Shown here one piece after another: positions 35,560 to 44,084 of a DNA stretch of 64,000 nt. The position numbers were made by a program, and so were the translations under genes. Below the pieces are notes generated by a model. The model worked only from the letters and a program-made list of their open reading frames with translations, ran no database searches and had not been told where the DNA came from. Source of the stretch: Jilunia laotingensis (GTDB lineage: Bacteria > Bacteroidota > Bacteroidia > Bacteroidales > Bacteroidaceae); NCBI RefSeq assembly GCF_014385165.1, contig NZ_JACRTF010000001.1:248001-312000 (forward strand). Direction: 5' to 3'. Position 1 is the first letter of the stretch. Every line of letters begins with the position of its first letter.

Positions 35560-37992
35560 ATGAGAAAAGGAATTTCATTCCTTCTTTTGTCCCTGTTGTT
35601 CATCACCCCCGGATGTAAAGAGTCAAAAGAAACCGTGAACGAGTACAACATCGTTCCGCTACCCAACCAAATGATCCCTCAACAAGGACGTTTTGAACTG
35701 AACAAAAAGGTAAAGGTCATCACCGCAGGCTGTACTCCGGAAGTACAATCGATTGCTGATAGCCTCATCAACCGCCTGTCCGCAACATCCGGACTTGCGT
35801 TGGAACGTACGGATAAGGAGCAAACCGGCCCTTCAATCACGTTTATCACCCAAGAAGGGATGTCCCAAGAAGGGTACAAACTCTCCGTAACCCCTGTCTC
35901 TATCACGGTTACGGCTTCAGAACCTAACGGATTTTTCTACGGTGTCCAAACCCTTTATCAACTCTTGCCGGCAGCGATTTATGGAAACACGCGTGACAAG
36001 CAAGTTAACTGGTCGGTTCCCGCAGTAGAAATAGAAGATTCCCCCCGCTTTGCTTACCGGGGGATGATGTTGGACGTGTGCCGCAACTTCTCTCCGATAG
36101 AATATGTCTACAAATTCATCGATATGCTCGCCATGCACAAGATGAACACATTTCATTGGCATTTGAGCGATGATCAAGGATGGAGAATCGAAATCAAGAA
36201 GTTCCCTAAGCTAATGGAAATCGGTTCTAAAAGAAAAGAGACTTTAATAGATTATTATTATACTAATTATCCACAAGTTTTCGATGGGAAGGAAGTCGGA
36301 GGCTACTATACACAGGAACAAATCAAAGATGTCGTAGCCTATGCTGCAAGCAAATACATCACTGTCATTCCTGAAATAGAGATGCCGGGACATGCTTTGG
36401 CCGCGATTGCCTCCTACCCGGAACTTTCATGTACGCCCGATACGACCTACGATGTATCCGGTACGTGGGGGATATTCGAGCAGGTGTATTGCCCCAAAGA
36501 AGAAACTTTCAAATTCCTCGAAGGGGTACTGGATGAAGTTGTTGAGTTATTCCCGAGCAGCTATATTCATATAGGAGGTGACGAATGTCCGAAAGATGCA
36601 TGGAAAGCATGTGGACATTGCCAGAAGCTCATTAAAGAATTGGGATTGAAGGATGACACATCTCCAAATCCTGCTGACGGTAAATTACATACGAAAGAAG
36701 AAAAGCTGCAAAGCTATTTCGTGACCCGGATGGAGAAATATCTGAATAGTAAAGGACGCAATATCATCGGCTGGGATGAAATACTGGAAGGTGGCTTAGC
36801 TCCCAACGCAACCGTCATGTCATGGAGAGGTGTGGAAGGCGGAATGAACGCTGCCAAATTGGGACACAATGCCATCATGACACCAAGCCCGTATATGTAC
36901 GTAGATTATTACCAGGAAGATCCGGAAATTGCACCGATTACCATCGGAGGATATGTCACATTAAAAATGACCTACAATTACAATCCGGTAGAAGATGATG
37001 CGGACGAACTGGTAAAAGAGCATATCATCGGTATACAAGGCAATTCATGGACGGAATACATGCAGAGCAACGACCGACGTGACTATCAGATTTTCCCTAA
37101 AGCGGTTGCCATCGCCGAGTCGGGCTGGACACTGAACAAAAACAAAGATTGGAAAAATTTCTGCCAACGCATGACCGGTGAATTCGACCGTCTGGAGATA
37201 TTGGACGTGAAAGCGTGCCGTAATTTCTTTGATGTGAACATTAACACACATGTAGAAGACAACATTCTCAACGTCATTTTAGAAACATATTATCCGGACG
37301 CTCAGATTTACTATACAACGGACGGCAGCGAACCGACAGAGAAATCGACACTTTATACGCAACCTTTCCCGTTGCAAAACAATATCGATCTGAAAACAGC
37401 AGCCTTTAAAGATGGAAAGATGTTGGGAAAAGTCCGCCATAAACCACTTTATGGAAATTTAATCAGCGGTAAAACCTACTCCGTAATACCCGAGATGGGC
37501 TGGGCGAAAGGAGATACCTTCGGAGAGAACGATAAATTAGGAGCGGATAAGACAACATTCGGCCTTACAAATGGAAAACGGGGAAACAATGCTTCATATG
37601 CTCCGTGGTGCAGCTTTAGCATGAACGATCAATGCAAAGAAGTCATATTCAGCGTGCAACTCGACAAGCCGACAGAGATCAGCAAAGTGGTCTTCGGCTC
37701 CCTTTTCAATCCGGCATATCGAGTTTTACCAGTAAGCAGTGCTACAGTAGAAGTTTCGGACGATGGAAAGCAATTCAATGAAGTAGCAACAACTCCATTT
37801 TCCCGCCAATTACCGGAAACCGGACGGAAAGCTTTTACTGATTCAATCACGTTCTCCCCTATCCAAGCCACCTATGTAAGACTTACTCTTCGCAACGGAG
37901 GAGTCATACGTAACGGAATCGATTGCCGTAGAGATACTCCGGAAGAAATCATACAAGCAGACCTTTATATCGATGAAATAGAAGTCTATTGA
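35560..37992 (+). CDS. Beta-N-acetylhexosaminidase, GH20 lipoprotein
   Basis: An 810-residue lipoprotein (lipobox ITPGC, Cys near residue 19), so probably on the outer or periplasmic membrane face. Domains: GH20b N-terminal domain about 30-160; catalytic TIM barrel about 162-520 with WHLSDDQGWR and the Asp-Glu pair HIGGDECPK; a short chitobiase C-terminal-like domain (YYTTDGSEPTEKST); and an F5/8 (discoidin)-like domain from about 655 to the end. It cleaves terminal GlcNAc or GalNAc from glycans such as mucin or N-glycan pieces. No SusC/D genes adjoin it, so it is not within a typical utilisation locus. Confidence 0.96.
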   Translation: MRKGISFLLLSLLFITPGCKESKETVNEYNIVPLPNQMIPQQGRFELNKKVKVITAGCTPEVQSIADSLINRLSATSGLALERTDKEQTGPSITFITQEGMSQEGYKLSVTPVSITVTASEPNGFFYGVQTLYQLLPAAIYGNTRDKQVNWSVPAVEIEDSPRFAYRGMMLDVCRNFSPIEYVYKFIDMLAMHKMNTFHWHLSDDQGWRIEIKKFPKLMEIGSKRKETLIDYYYTNYPQVFDGKEVGGYYTQEQIKDVVAYAASKYITVIPEIEMPGHALAAIASYPELSCTPDTTYDVSGTWGIFEQVYCPKEETFKFLEGVLDEVVELFPSSYIHIGGDECPKDAWKACGHCQKLIKELGLKDDTSPNPADGKLHTKEEKLQSYFVTRMEKYLNSKGRNIIGWDEILEGGLAPNATVMSWRGVEGGMNAAKLGHNAIMTPSPYMYVDYYQEDPEIAPITIGGYVTLKMTYNYNPVEDDADELVKEHIIGIQGNSWTEYMQSNDRRDYQIFPKAVAIAESGWTLNKNKDWKNFCQRMTGEFDRLEILDVKACRNFFDVNINTHVEDNILNVILETYYPDAQIYYTTDGSEPTEKSTLYTQPFPLQNNIDLKTAAFKDGKMLGKVRHKPLYGNLISGKTYSVIPEMGWAKGDTFGENDKLGADKTTFGLTNGKRGNNASYAPWCSFSMNDQCKEVIFSVQLDKPTEISKVVFGSLFNPAYRVLPVSSATVEVSDDGKQFNEVATTPFSRQLPETGRKAFTDSITFSPIQATYVRLTLRNGGVIRNGIDCRRDTPEEIIQADLYIDEIEVY

Positions 37993-38046
37993 TAAATCTC
38001 GCCCTCGGGTGATATCCAAAAAACATTCTTATCCAAAGAACAACAA

Positions 38047-38079
38047 AAGGCAGCCGATTCATTGCAAATCAGCTGCCTT
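38047..38079. terminator. Terminator between convergent GH20 and trxB genes
   Basis: AAGGCAGCCGATT (38047-38059) pairs with AATCAGCTGCCTT (38067-38079), one mismatch. On the minus strand it is followed by TTTTGTTGTT, so it best serves the trxB operon. Confidence 0.7.
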
Positions 38080-38181
38080 ATATTATATCAATCAATTAAT
38101 AAGTTCATAAACCAAGAAGCGGCTGCACAACTTTCCATCCTGCATCCCTTCTTAGTTCTTTCTTCTTAATACTTCCTTCCC

Positions 38182-39132
38182 TTATATCAGGCCCTTTTCC
38201 GATAAATAGCGTTCCGCTTCGATAGCAGCCTTACAACCACTACCGGCTGCCGTAATAGCCTGACGGTAATGAGGATCGGCCACATCACCGGCTGCAAAAA
38301 CTCCGGGAACTTGAGTACGGGGACTATCCCCTTCAGTAATGATATATCCTACTTCGTCCGTAGCAATATAAGGTTTGAAAACTTCAGAGTTCGGTTTATG
38401 TCCGATAGCCAGGAAAAATCCGTCAATCGGAAGCGAATAACGTTCTTCATCCGGTTCTCCCCAACGTTTTACAAGATTTACGCCTTCTACGCCATTCTCT
38501 CCAAAAAGTCCTACTGCATTGTGTTCAAACAAAACTTCAATCTTATCATGCTTCATCACACGTTCCTGCATGATTTTAGAGGCACGAAGATAAGACTTAC
38601 GAACAACCAAGTAAACTTTGGAAGCCAAGCCGGCCAGATAGATAGCTTCTTCACAAGCCGTATCACCGCCACCGACAACAGCCACCACTTTCTTACGATA
38701 GAAAAATCCGTCACAAGTAGCACAAGCGCTTACTCCCATACCGGCATATTTCTTTTCATCCGGCAATCCGAGATATTTAGCAGTTGCTCCGGTTGCGATG
38801 ATCAGGGATTCGGTTTCAATCACCTTTTCACCATCAATCGTCACTTTATAGGGAGCTTCTTTTAAATCTGATGCTGTTGCAATACCGAAACGGATGTCTG
38901 CTCCGAAACGTGTAGCCTGTGTACGCAAATCTTCCATGAGTTGAGTACCGCTGATCCCCTCGGGATATCCGGGGAAATTTTCTACATCCGTGGTAGTCGT
39001 CAACTGGCCACCCGGTTGAATTCCTTCATAAAGCACGGGCGACAAGTTTGCACGTCCTGCGTATATTGCTGCCGTATAACCGGCAGGTCCCGAACCAATG
39101 ATCAGGCATTTTACTTTTTCTGTTTCCATCAT
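38182..39132 (-). CDS. trxB: Thioredoxin reductase
   Basis: A 316-residue flavoprotein that reduces thioredoxin with NADPH. The FAD motif is IIGSGPAGYTAAIYAGRA, the redox cysteines are CATC in SACATCDGFFYR, and the NADPH motif is VVGGGDTACEEA. The C-terminal FAD contact is GVFAAGDVADPHYRQAITAAGSG. Length is normal. Two adjacent ATG codons are possible starts (39132, 39129). It is last in the ftsK-lolA-trxB operon. Confidence 0.98.
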   Translation of the reverse strand: MMETEKVKCLIIGSGPAGYTAAIYAGRANLSPVLYEGIQPGGQLTTTTDVENFPGYPEGISGTQLMEDLRTQATRFGADIRFGIATASDLKEAPYKVTIDGEKVIETESLIIATGATAKYLGLPDEKKYAGMGVSACATCDGFFYRKKVVAVVGGGDTACEEAIYLAGLASKVYLVVRKSYLRASKIMQERVMKHDKIEVLFEHNAVGLFGENGVEGVNLVKRWGEPDEERYSLPIDGFFLAIGHKPNSEVFKPYIATDEVGYIITEGDSPRTQVPGVFAAGDVADPHYRQAITAAGSGCKAAIEAERYLSEKGLI

Positions 39133-39203
39133 AATATTTACTATTTAATGATTCACTATTTGCGATTTATTATTTGCATTTTAATCCTGTACGCTTAACA
39201 TAA

Positions 39204-39845
39204 TTATCTCAGATCGATGACCTCGGCAGTCGGATACTCTTTTTTATCGAATACAAAAACAGAATCGGGCAATTTAAGTCCCGTGTGATAAGAATTGATC
39301 GTTATCTCATTCCGGCTCCCGTCGCGCAGATCGAGCTTGATATAGACAGGTTCATAAGTATCTTTCATCACATAAAGCACAATATGCGATAATTCCTGTT
39401 TCTTATTTGCCGATCTCAATATAACCTCATATACCCCATTATCTCGGAAACGATCTACTTTACCTAGTTCATAATCGAACCCCTTCTTATAAAGGTAGAG
39501 AAATGCATACGGATTCAAGCCCTGCAATTCCGCCTCTGTAGGGGTACTGATGTTCACCTCATCACTGCCGGTAAGATAACTCCATTGCGTTTTGCCATCA
39601 AACCACGAAATAGTCTCGCTCGTTTTCAGGAAAAACTTTTCTCCTTTCAATTCGATAGTCCCGTTGGTCACTCCTACCGAACGGCCTTTATTAAAAGCTT
39701 GTACGGTAAACTCCGCTTTTACACCTCCGGCCTTTTCAAAAGCAGCAGCAGTTTTATCAAGCACAAGTTTTGCCTGCGTCTGTTTTTGGGCAAACACAGG
39801 CAAACTTAGTAAAGCTAACAAAATGCTAAAAATGTACTTATTCAT
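39204..39845 (-). CDS. LolA-like outer-membrane lipoprotein carrier
   Basis: A 213-residue periplasmic protein with a signal peptide (about 1-19, SILLALLSLPVFAQ). The fold matches LolA: ALVLDKTAAAFEKAGGVKAEFTVQAF at the start and an unclosed beta-barrel. LolA carries lipoproteins from the inner to the outer membrane. It lies 19 bp after ftsK, a position in which lolA is also found in other phyla. Sequence similarity to proteobacterial LolA is low, so the symbol is left open. Confidence 0.85.
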   Translation of the reverse strand: MNKYIFSILLALLSLPVFAQKQTQAKLVLDKTAAAFEKAGGVKAEFTVQAFNKGRSVGVTNGTIELKGEKFFLKTSETISWFDGKTQWSYLTGSDEVNISTPTEAELQGLNPYAFLYLYKKGFDYELGKVDRFRDNGVYEVILRSANKKQELSHIVLYVMKDTYEPVYIKLDLRDGSRNEITINSYHTGLKLPDSVFVFDKKEYPTAEVIDLR

Positions 39846-39864
39846 TTGTTATATTAACGCTCGT

Positions 39865-42348
39865 TTATTGCAAATTGTTCAATCTCATCTCAAGGTCATT
39901 TTCATCGACGCAAAGGACATCCCGCGCCTTGCTACCCTGTGTGGGGCCGACAATTCCGGCTTTCTCCAACTGATCCATAATACGCCCCGCACGATTATAA
40001 CCGATCGAGAACTTGCGTTGTATCAAAGAAGTAGATCCTTGCTGGTGAATGACAATCAGCCGCGCGGCATCTTCAAACAAAGGATCAAGCCTTCCCATGT
40101 CCACATCTCCCAGGTCACTGCCTCCGTCTTCACTCACATATTCGGGCAAGAAGAAAGCAGTCGGATATCCTTGTTGTTTGGAGATAAACTTGGTGATCTC
40201 TTCCACCTCCGGGGTATCGATAAAGGCGCACTGCACACGTACCGGATCTGCACCCTGAAGGAAGAGCATGTCTCCACGACCTATTAACTGGTTGGCTCCC
40301 GGACGGTCAAGGATCGTACGCGAATCCATCATGGCCGATACACGGAACGCGATACGAGCCGGGAAATTGGCTTTGATCGTACCAGTAATAATGTTCGTAG
40401 TCGGACGTTGAGTAGCAATAATCATATGGATACCTACAGCACGTGCCAACTGGGCAATACGGGCAATCGGCAATTCTATCTCTTTGCCGGCAGTCATGAT
40501 CAGATCACCGAACTCATCGATAACAACCACAATATAAGGCATAAATTTATGGCCTTTTTCGGGATTCAACCGACGATTGATAAACTTTTCGTTATATTCC
40601 TTTATGTTCCGGACATGCGCCATCTTGAGCAGATCATAACGAGTGTCCATCTCCACGCAGACAGAATTCAATGTCTGTACCACTTTAGTCACATCCGTTA
40701 TGATAGCATCTTCTCCATCAGGCAGTTTAGCCAGAAAGTGATGCTCGATTACGGAATATATACTGAACTCCACCTTCTTCGGATCGACTAATACGAACTT
40801 CAATTCGGCAGGATGCTTTTTGTAAAGCAAAGAGGTAATAATGGCATTCAACCCTACGGATTTACCTTGTCCGGTAGCACCGGCCACAAGCACATGCGGC
40901 ATCTTGCAAAGATCGAACATGAAGACATCGTTAGTGATCGTCTTCCCTAAAACCACAGGCAGTTCATAAGTCGATTCCTGGAATTTCTTACTTCCAATGA
41001 CACTCTGCCCGGAAACGATCTTCGGGTTGGAATTCGGCACTTCGATACCGATCGTTCCTTTACCCGGAATAGGAGCAATGATACGGATACCCAGTGCGGA
41101 GAGGCTTAAAGCGATATCATCTTCCAATCCACGGATTTTAGAGATACGCACCCCCTGTTCCGGAGTAATTTCATAAAGAGTTACCGTCGGTCCTACCGTT
41201 GCTTTAATGGTACTGATCTCTATGCCGAAACTACGTAAAGTGTTGATAATTTTATCCTTATTTGCGTTCTGTTCCTCCATATTTATGGTCGGCTCATTAT
41301 TTTCATAATGCTTCATCAGTTCGATACCGGGGAAACGGTAATTCTCAAGATCGAGTTTCGGATTATAAGGTTCTTTTTCAGGTCCATGATAATCTTCGTC
41401 CACAGCAGCCTCAACCTCAAATTCAGGCTCATTACCTACTTCCTCCTTGACAAAAGGCGGTAGCGGGTCGGGCGTGGTCTGTTCGAAAATCATTGTAACT
41501 TCTTCTGCATCCTCTTCTTTAACAACAGGATCGGCTTCACCCGGTACGATAAATTCCGGAGTCTTCACTTCCGCTTCTTTCGGTTTCTTTTCTTTCGGAG
41601 GTGTTTGTTGGAAAGTACGGTCTACGGAAAACTCTACCTCCTGCGGCTTGGGATTACTGAATTCAGCCTTTGGCTGTTCGGCAGAAACAACAGGCTCTTC
41701 CTGCTCCTTCTTTGTACGTTTCAGAAAACTAAGCGTAAAAAGCTTACGAAGCCAAACAACCGTTCGGGTGCTGATATAAATGAGAAAACAAATCGCAGTA
41801 ATCAGCAAAATCATCCATACACCGGGTTGCCCGACCTGTGAAACTAACCAGTTAGCCACATTATATCCATGCTGGCCGCCCAGGTAAATAAAAGAGTCCT
41901 GGTAATTATCCATGAATGCGAACCCAAAGAACACCGAAAACCAGATCAGCAATAATCCGCAACCGATAAACCATTTCCATAAACGGACTATACGCACCCG
42001 CATCAGTTTCAAGCCGGCAACCGCCAGAAAAACAAGGATGAAGAAAGAAGAAATACCAAAACAGTCATTGATGAGATAACTCGCCAATTGCGCGCCCCGG
42101 GAACCGGCATAATTCTTCACATGATTGTTGACAACCGACAGATCATGCGGATTTCCGCTGTCAATGATGCTTTGGTCGGCCGCCCCCGTAAAAAAGAACG
42201 AAGAAAAAGCCAATAATAAATAAACAGAAAAAATGACCAGCACCAAGCCGATCACAAAATGAATGGTTTCACTTTTAAAGAATGCAACAAACTTATTTGC
42301 ACTAGGAACTTTGGGTTCAGTTGCTGTATCTGATTTCTTTTTTACCAT
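39865..42348 (-). CDS. ftsK: DNA translocase FtsK
   Basis: An 827-residue FtsK/SpoIIIE protein that pumps chromosomal DNA through the division septum. Four membrane helices lie within about residues 28-200. A Pro/Glu-rich linker (about 215-340) follows. The motor domain has Walker A GATGQGKSVGLN near 495 and Walker B YIVVVIDEFGDL near 605. The C-terminal gamma winged-helix domain (SIGYNRAGRIMDQLEKAGIVGP) reads KOPS-type polarity sites. It heads the operon with lolA and trxB. Confidence 0.98.
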   Translation of the reverse strand: MVKKKSDTATEPKVPSANKFVAFFKSETIHFVIGLVLVIFSVYLLLAFSSFFFTGAADQSIIDSGNPHDLSVVNNHVKNYAGSRGAQLASYLINDCFGISSFFILVFLAVAGLKLMRVRIVRLWKWFIGCGLLLIWFSVFFGFAFMDNYQDSFIYLGGQHGYNVANWLVSQVGQPGVWMILLITAICFLIYISTRTVVWLRKLFTLSFLKRTKKEQEEPVVSAEQPKAEFSNPKPQEVEFSVDRTFQQTPPKEKKPKEAEVKTPEFIVPGEADPVVKEEDAEEVTMIFEQTTPDPLPPFVKEEVGNEPEFEVEAAVDEDYHGPEKEPYNPKLDLENYRFPGIELMKHYENNEPTINMEEQNANKDKIINTLRSFGIEISTIKATVGPTVTLYEITPEQGVRISKIRGLEDDIALSLSALGIRIIAPIPGKGTIGIEVPNSNPKIVSGQSVIGSKKFQESTYELPVVLGKTITNDVFMFDLCKMPHVLVAGATGQGKSVGLNAIITSLLYKKHPAELKFVLVDPKKVEFSIYSVIEHHFLAKLPDGEDAIITDVTKVVQTLNSVCVEMDTRYDLLKMAHVRNIKEYNEKFINRRLNPEKGHKFMPYIVVVIDEFGDLIMTAGKEIELPIARIAQLARAVGIHMIIATQRPTTNIITGTIKANFPARIAFRVSAMMDSRTILDRPGANQLIGRGDMLFLQGADPVRVQCAFIDTPEVEEITKFISKQQGYPTAFFLPEYVSEDGGSDLGDVDMGRLDPLFEDAARLIVIHQQGSTSLIQRKFSIGYNRAGRIMDQLEKAGIVGPTQGSKARDVLCVDENDLEMRLNNLQ

Positions 42349-42386
42349 GTATCTGTACCTTAATAAAATCTATAGTTATCGAATTG

Positions 42387-42417
42387 CAAAAGTAATAAAA
42401 CAAATCAAGTTAGCAAA
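42387..42417 (-). promoter_or_regulatory. Promoter of the ftsK-lolA-trxB operon
   Basis: On the minus strand TTTG (42417-42414), 19 bp, TACTTTTG (42394-42387). It matches the consensus; the leader would be about 32 nt. Confidence 0.7.
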
Positions 42418-42483
42418 CCGAAGATCGGTATTTCCCAAAATAGATAAAAAGAGAGCATTTTTTTGCCCTTAAGAAAAGAAATT

Positions 42484-42517
42484 ATCCTCCGAGGAAAAGC
42501 GAATATCCTCGGAGGAT
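42484..42517. repeat. Perfect 12-bp inverted repeat
   Basis: ATCCTCCGAGGA (42484-42495) and TCCTCGGAGGAT (42506-42517) pair exactly around a 10-nt loop. There is no T-run after it on the plus strand, and only a mixed T-rich tail on the minus strand. It lies upstream of two divergent promoters. Confidence 0.75.
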
Positions 42518-42648
42518 TGTTCATCTTGATCATCAAAAATGCACATGTCTTTATTTTAATATATATTTTATTGGTTCAAACTGCCGTTCAAACTCCTTTT
42601 TCAGTTTCCTTATTACCCACTAATATTCAGATCATTGCAAAGGATACG

Positions 42649-42672
42649 ACCGTTCAAAGTACCGTTCAAGTT
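42649..42672. repeat. 12-bp tandem direct repeat upstream of the DUF5063 promoter
   Basis: ACCGTTCAAAGT and ACCGTTCAAGTT lie end to end. A further CCGTTCAA is at 42584-42591. It sits about 55-75 bp before the -7 element, a suitable place for a regulator site. Confidence 0.5.
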
Positions 42673-42702
42673 TTATATGCTTTTTTTCGCATGATTTCCC
42701 CC

Positions 42703-42733
42703 TTTCCCATTCTCATTTTTTTTCCTATCTTTG
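42703..42733 (+). promoter_or_regulatory. Promoter of the DUF5063 gene
   Basis: TTTC (42703-42706, one off TTTG), 19 bp, TATCTTTG (42726-42733). The leader to the ATG at 42753 is only about 13 nt. Confidence 0.6.
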
Positions 42734-42752
42734 CATCTCAATTCAAGTAAAT

Positions 42753-43412
42753 ATGAAAAAAGAAAGTCAGGTTATTTTTGATAAAAACGTCATAGAGTTC
42801 GTAACGGTAGCTGCAGAATTCTGTGTATTTTTGGAACAGGCCGGAGAAATGAAACGAAAAAAGTTCGTTGACACTTCTCTGAAAATTCTTCCGTTACTGT
42901 ATCTCAAAGCCTCTATGCTCCCGAAATGCGAGACGATAGGCGAGGAAACACCTGAGACATATGTCACAGAAGATACGTACGAAATAATCCGCCTGAACAT
43001 AGCCGACATCATGGCGGAAAAGGATGATTACCTTGAGGTTTTCCTTCCCGACATGGCTTATAGCGACCAACCTATCAAAAAGAACATTTCAGAGGATTTA
43101 GCTGATATATATCAGGATATCCGCGATTTCATCTTTGTATTCCAACTTGGGCTGAATGAAACGATGAACGATTCACTTGCTATCTGCCAGGAAAATTTCG
43201 GAATGCTTTGGGGACAAAAGCTGGTAAACACGTTGCGGGCTTTACACGATGTCAAATACAATCAAGAGCCGGACGAAGAGGATGAAATAGAAGAAAGCGG
43301 TGAGGATTACGAGCCGGACAATGAAGGTTGCAACTGCGAGAACGATGATTGTCACTGTGAGGACAATTGTGACTGTCACGATCACAACTGCCATTGCCAC
43401 GATGATAAATAA
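42753..43412 (+). CDS. DUF5063 protein with Cys/His/Asp-rich tail
   Basis: A 219-residue cytoplasmic protein. Residues 1-185 form a helical DUF5063-like domain of unknown function (VIEFVTVAAEFCVFLEQAGEMKRKKFVDTSLKILPLLYLKASML). An acidic linker leads to a tail of about 30 residues, from 190 on. It alternates Cys, His, Asp and Asn (GCNCEND, DCHCED, NCDCHDHNCHCHDDK) and carries nine Cys and six His. It could bind zinc, nickel or copper. The gene abuts the exonuclease gene downstream, and their pairing suggests co-expression. Confidence 0.85.
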   Translation: MKKESQVIFDKNVIEFVTVAAEFCVFLEQAGEMKRKKFVDTSLKILPLLYLKASMLPKCETIGEETPETYVTEDTYEIIRLNIADIMAEKDDYLEVFLPDMAYSDQPIKKNISEDLADIYQDIRDFIFVFQLGLNETMNDSLAICQENFGMLWGQKLVNTLRALHDVKYNQEPDEEDEIEESGEDYEPDNEGCNCENDDCHCEDNCDCHDHNCHCHDDK

Positions 43413-43425
43413 GAAACACAAGAAA

Positions 43426-44058
43426 ATGGTAATAAGAAGAACGATAAGTAAAGAAGAGATAAAAGAACTGCCGAAAGTTCTTTTCGAAGGTCCCATACAC
43501 GTGATCCAAAGCGAAAAAGAAACCGATAAAGCAGTAGCTTATCTACAAGCCCAATCTGTACTGGGGATAGATAGCGAGACACGTCCTTCTTTTACCAAAG
43601 GTCAGAACCATAAAGTAGCATTGCTACAAATATCTTCCGATGAATGCTGTTTCCTATTCCGTCTGAACATGACAGGTCTGACCCAATCGCTGATAGGTCT
43701 ATTGGAGAACCCGGCAGTCATGAAAATAGGACTCTCTTTGCGTGATGACTTTATGATGTTACATAAGCGCGCTCCCTTCAATCAGCAGGGATGCATCGAA
43801 CTTCAAGAGTTTGTCCGGGCATTCGGTATTCAAGATAAAAGTTTACAAAAGATATACGGCATCTTGTTTAATAAGAAAATTTCGAAGTCGCAACGTCTTT
43901 CTAATTGGGAAGCCGATGTACTCACAGACGCACAGAAACAATATGCTGCTACAGACGCGTGGGCTTGCCTGAACATATACAACTTGTTACAGAAACTAAA
44001 ACAAACGGGGGACTTTGAAATAGAAAAAGAAGAAGCCCTCATTTCAGAACCAAAATAA
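43426..44058 (+). CDS. 3'-5' exonuclease domain protein (DEDDy, RNase D-like)
   Basis: A DnaQ-like exonuclease of 210 residues from the chosen start. The acidic residues are visible: DxE in LGIDSETRP, D in GLSLRDDFMML, and YxxxD in KQYAATDAWACLNIY, making it the DEDDy subtype like RNase D or WRN-exo. It has no HRDC domain. In-frame ATGs lie at 43402 and 43426. I choose 43426, 14 bp after the upstream stop, with AAGAAACACAAGAAA before it; 43402 would overlap the DUF5063 gene by 11 bp. The frame continues far upstream only because it shadows the repetitive tail of that gene. Confidence 0.88.
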   Translation: MVIRRTISKEEIKELPKVLFEGPIHVIQSEKETDKAVAYLQAQSVLGIDSETRPSFTKGQNHKVALLQISSDECCFLFRLNMTGLTQSLIGLLENPAVMKIGLSLRDDFMMLHKRAPFNQQGCIELQEFVRAFGIQDKSLQKIYGILFNKKISKSQRLSNWEADVLTDAQKQYAATDAWACLNIYNLLQKLKQTGDFEIEKEEALISEPK

Positions 44059-44084
44059 TTCATAAATTTGTAATTCGTAAATCC

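Larger units (their letters stand above)
42418..42752. other. Intergenic region between divergent ftsK and DUF5063 genes
   Basis: It holds a perfect 12-bp hairpin (42484-42517), a 12-bp tandem repeat near 42649-42672 with a third partial copy at 42584, and a promoter for the DUF5063 gene. A 95-codon open frame across 42463-42750 runs through these elements and has no recognisable family; I treat it as non-coding. Confidence 0.55.

Noticed and set aside
42463..42750. Open frame of 95 codons upstream of the DUF5063 gene
   Set aside because: It runs through a perfect hairpin, a tandem repeat and the promoter of the next gene, so it is probably not coding.
43300..43425. Upstream extension of the exonuclease gene
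   Set aside because: The extra residues are Thr/Val/Ile/Arg runs that merely mirror the Cys/His/Asp repeat tail of the overlapping DUF5063 gene in another frame.
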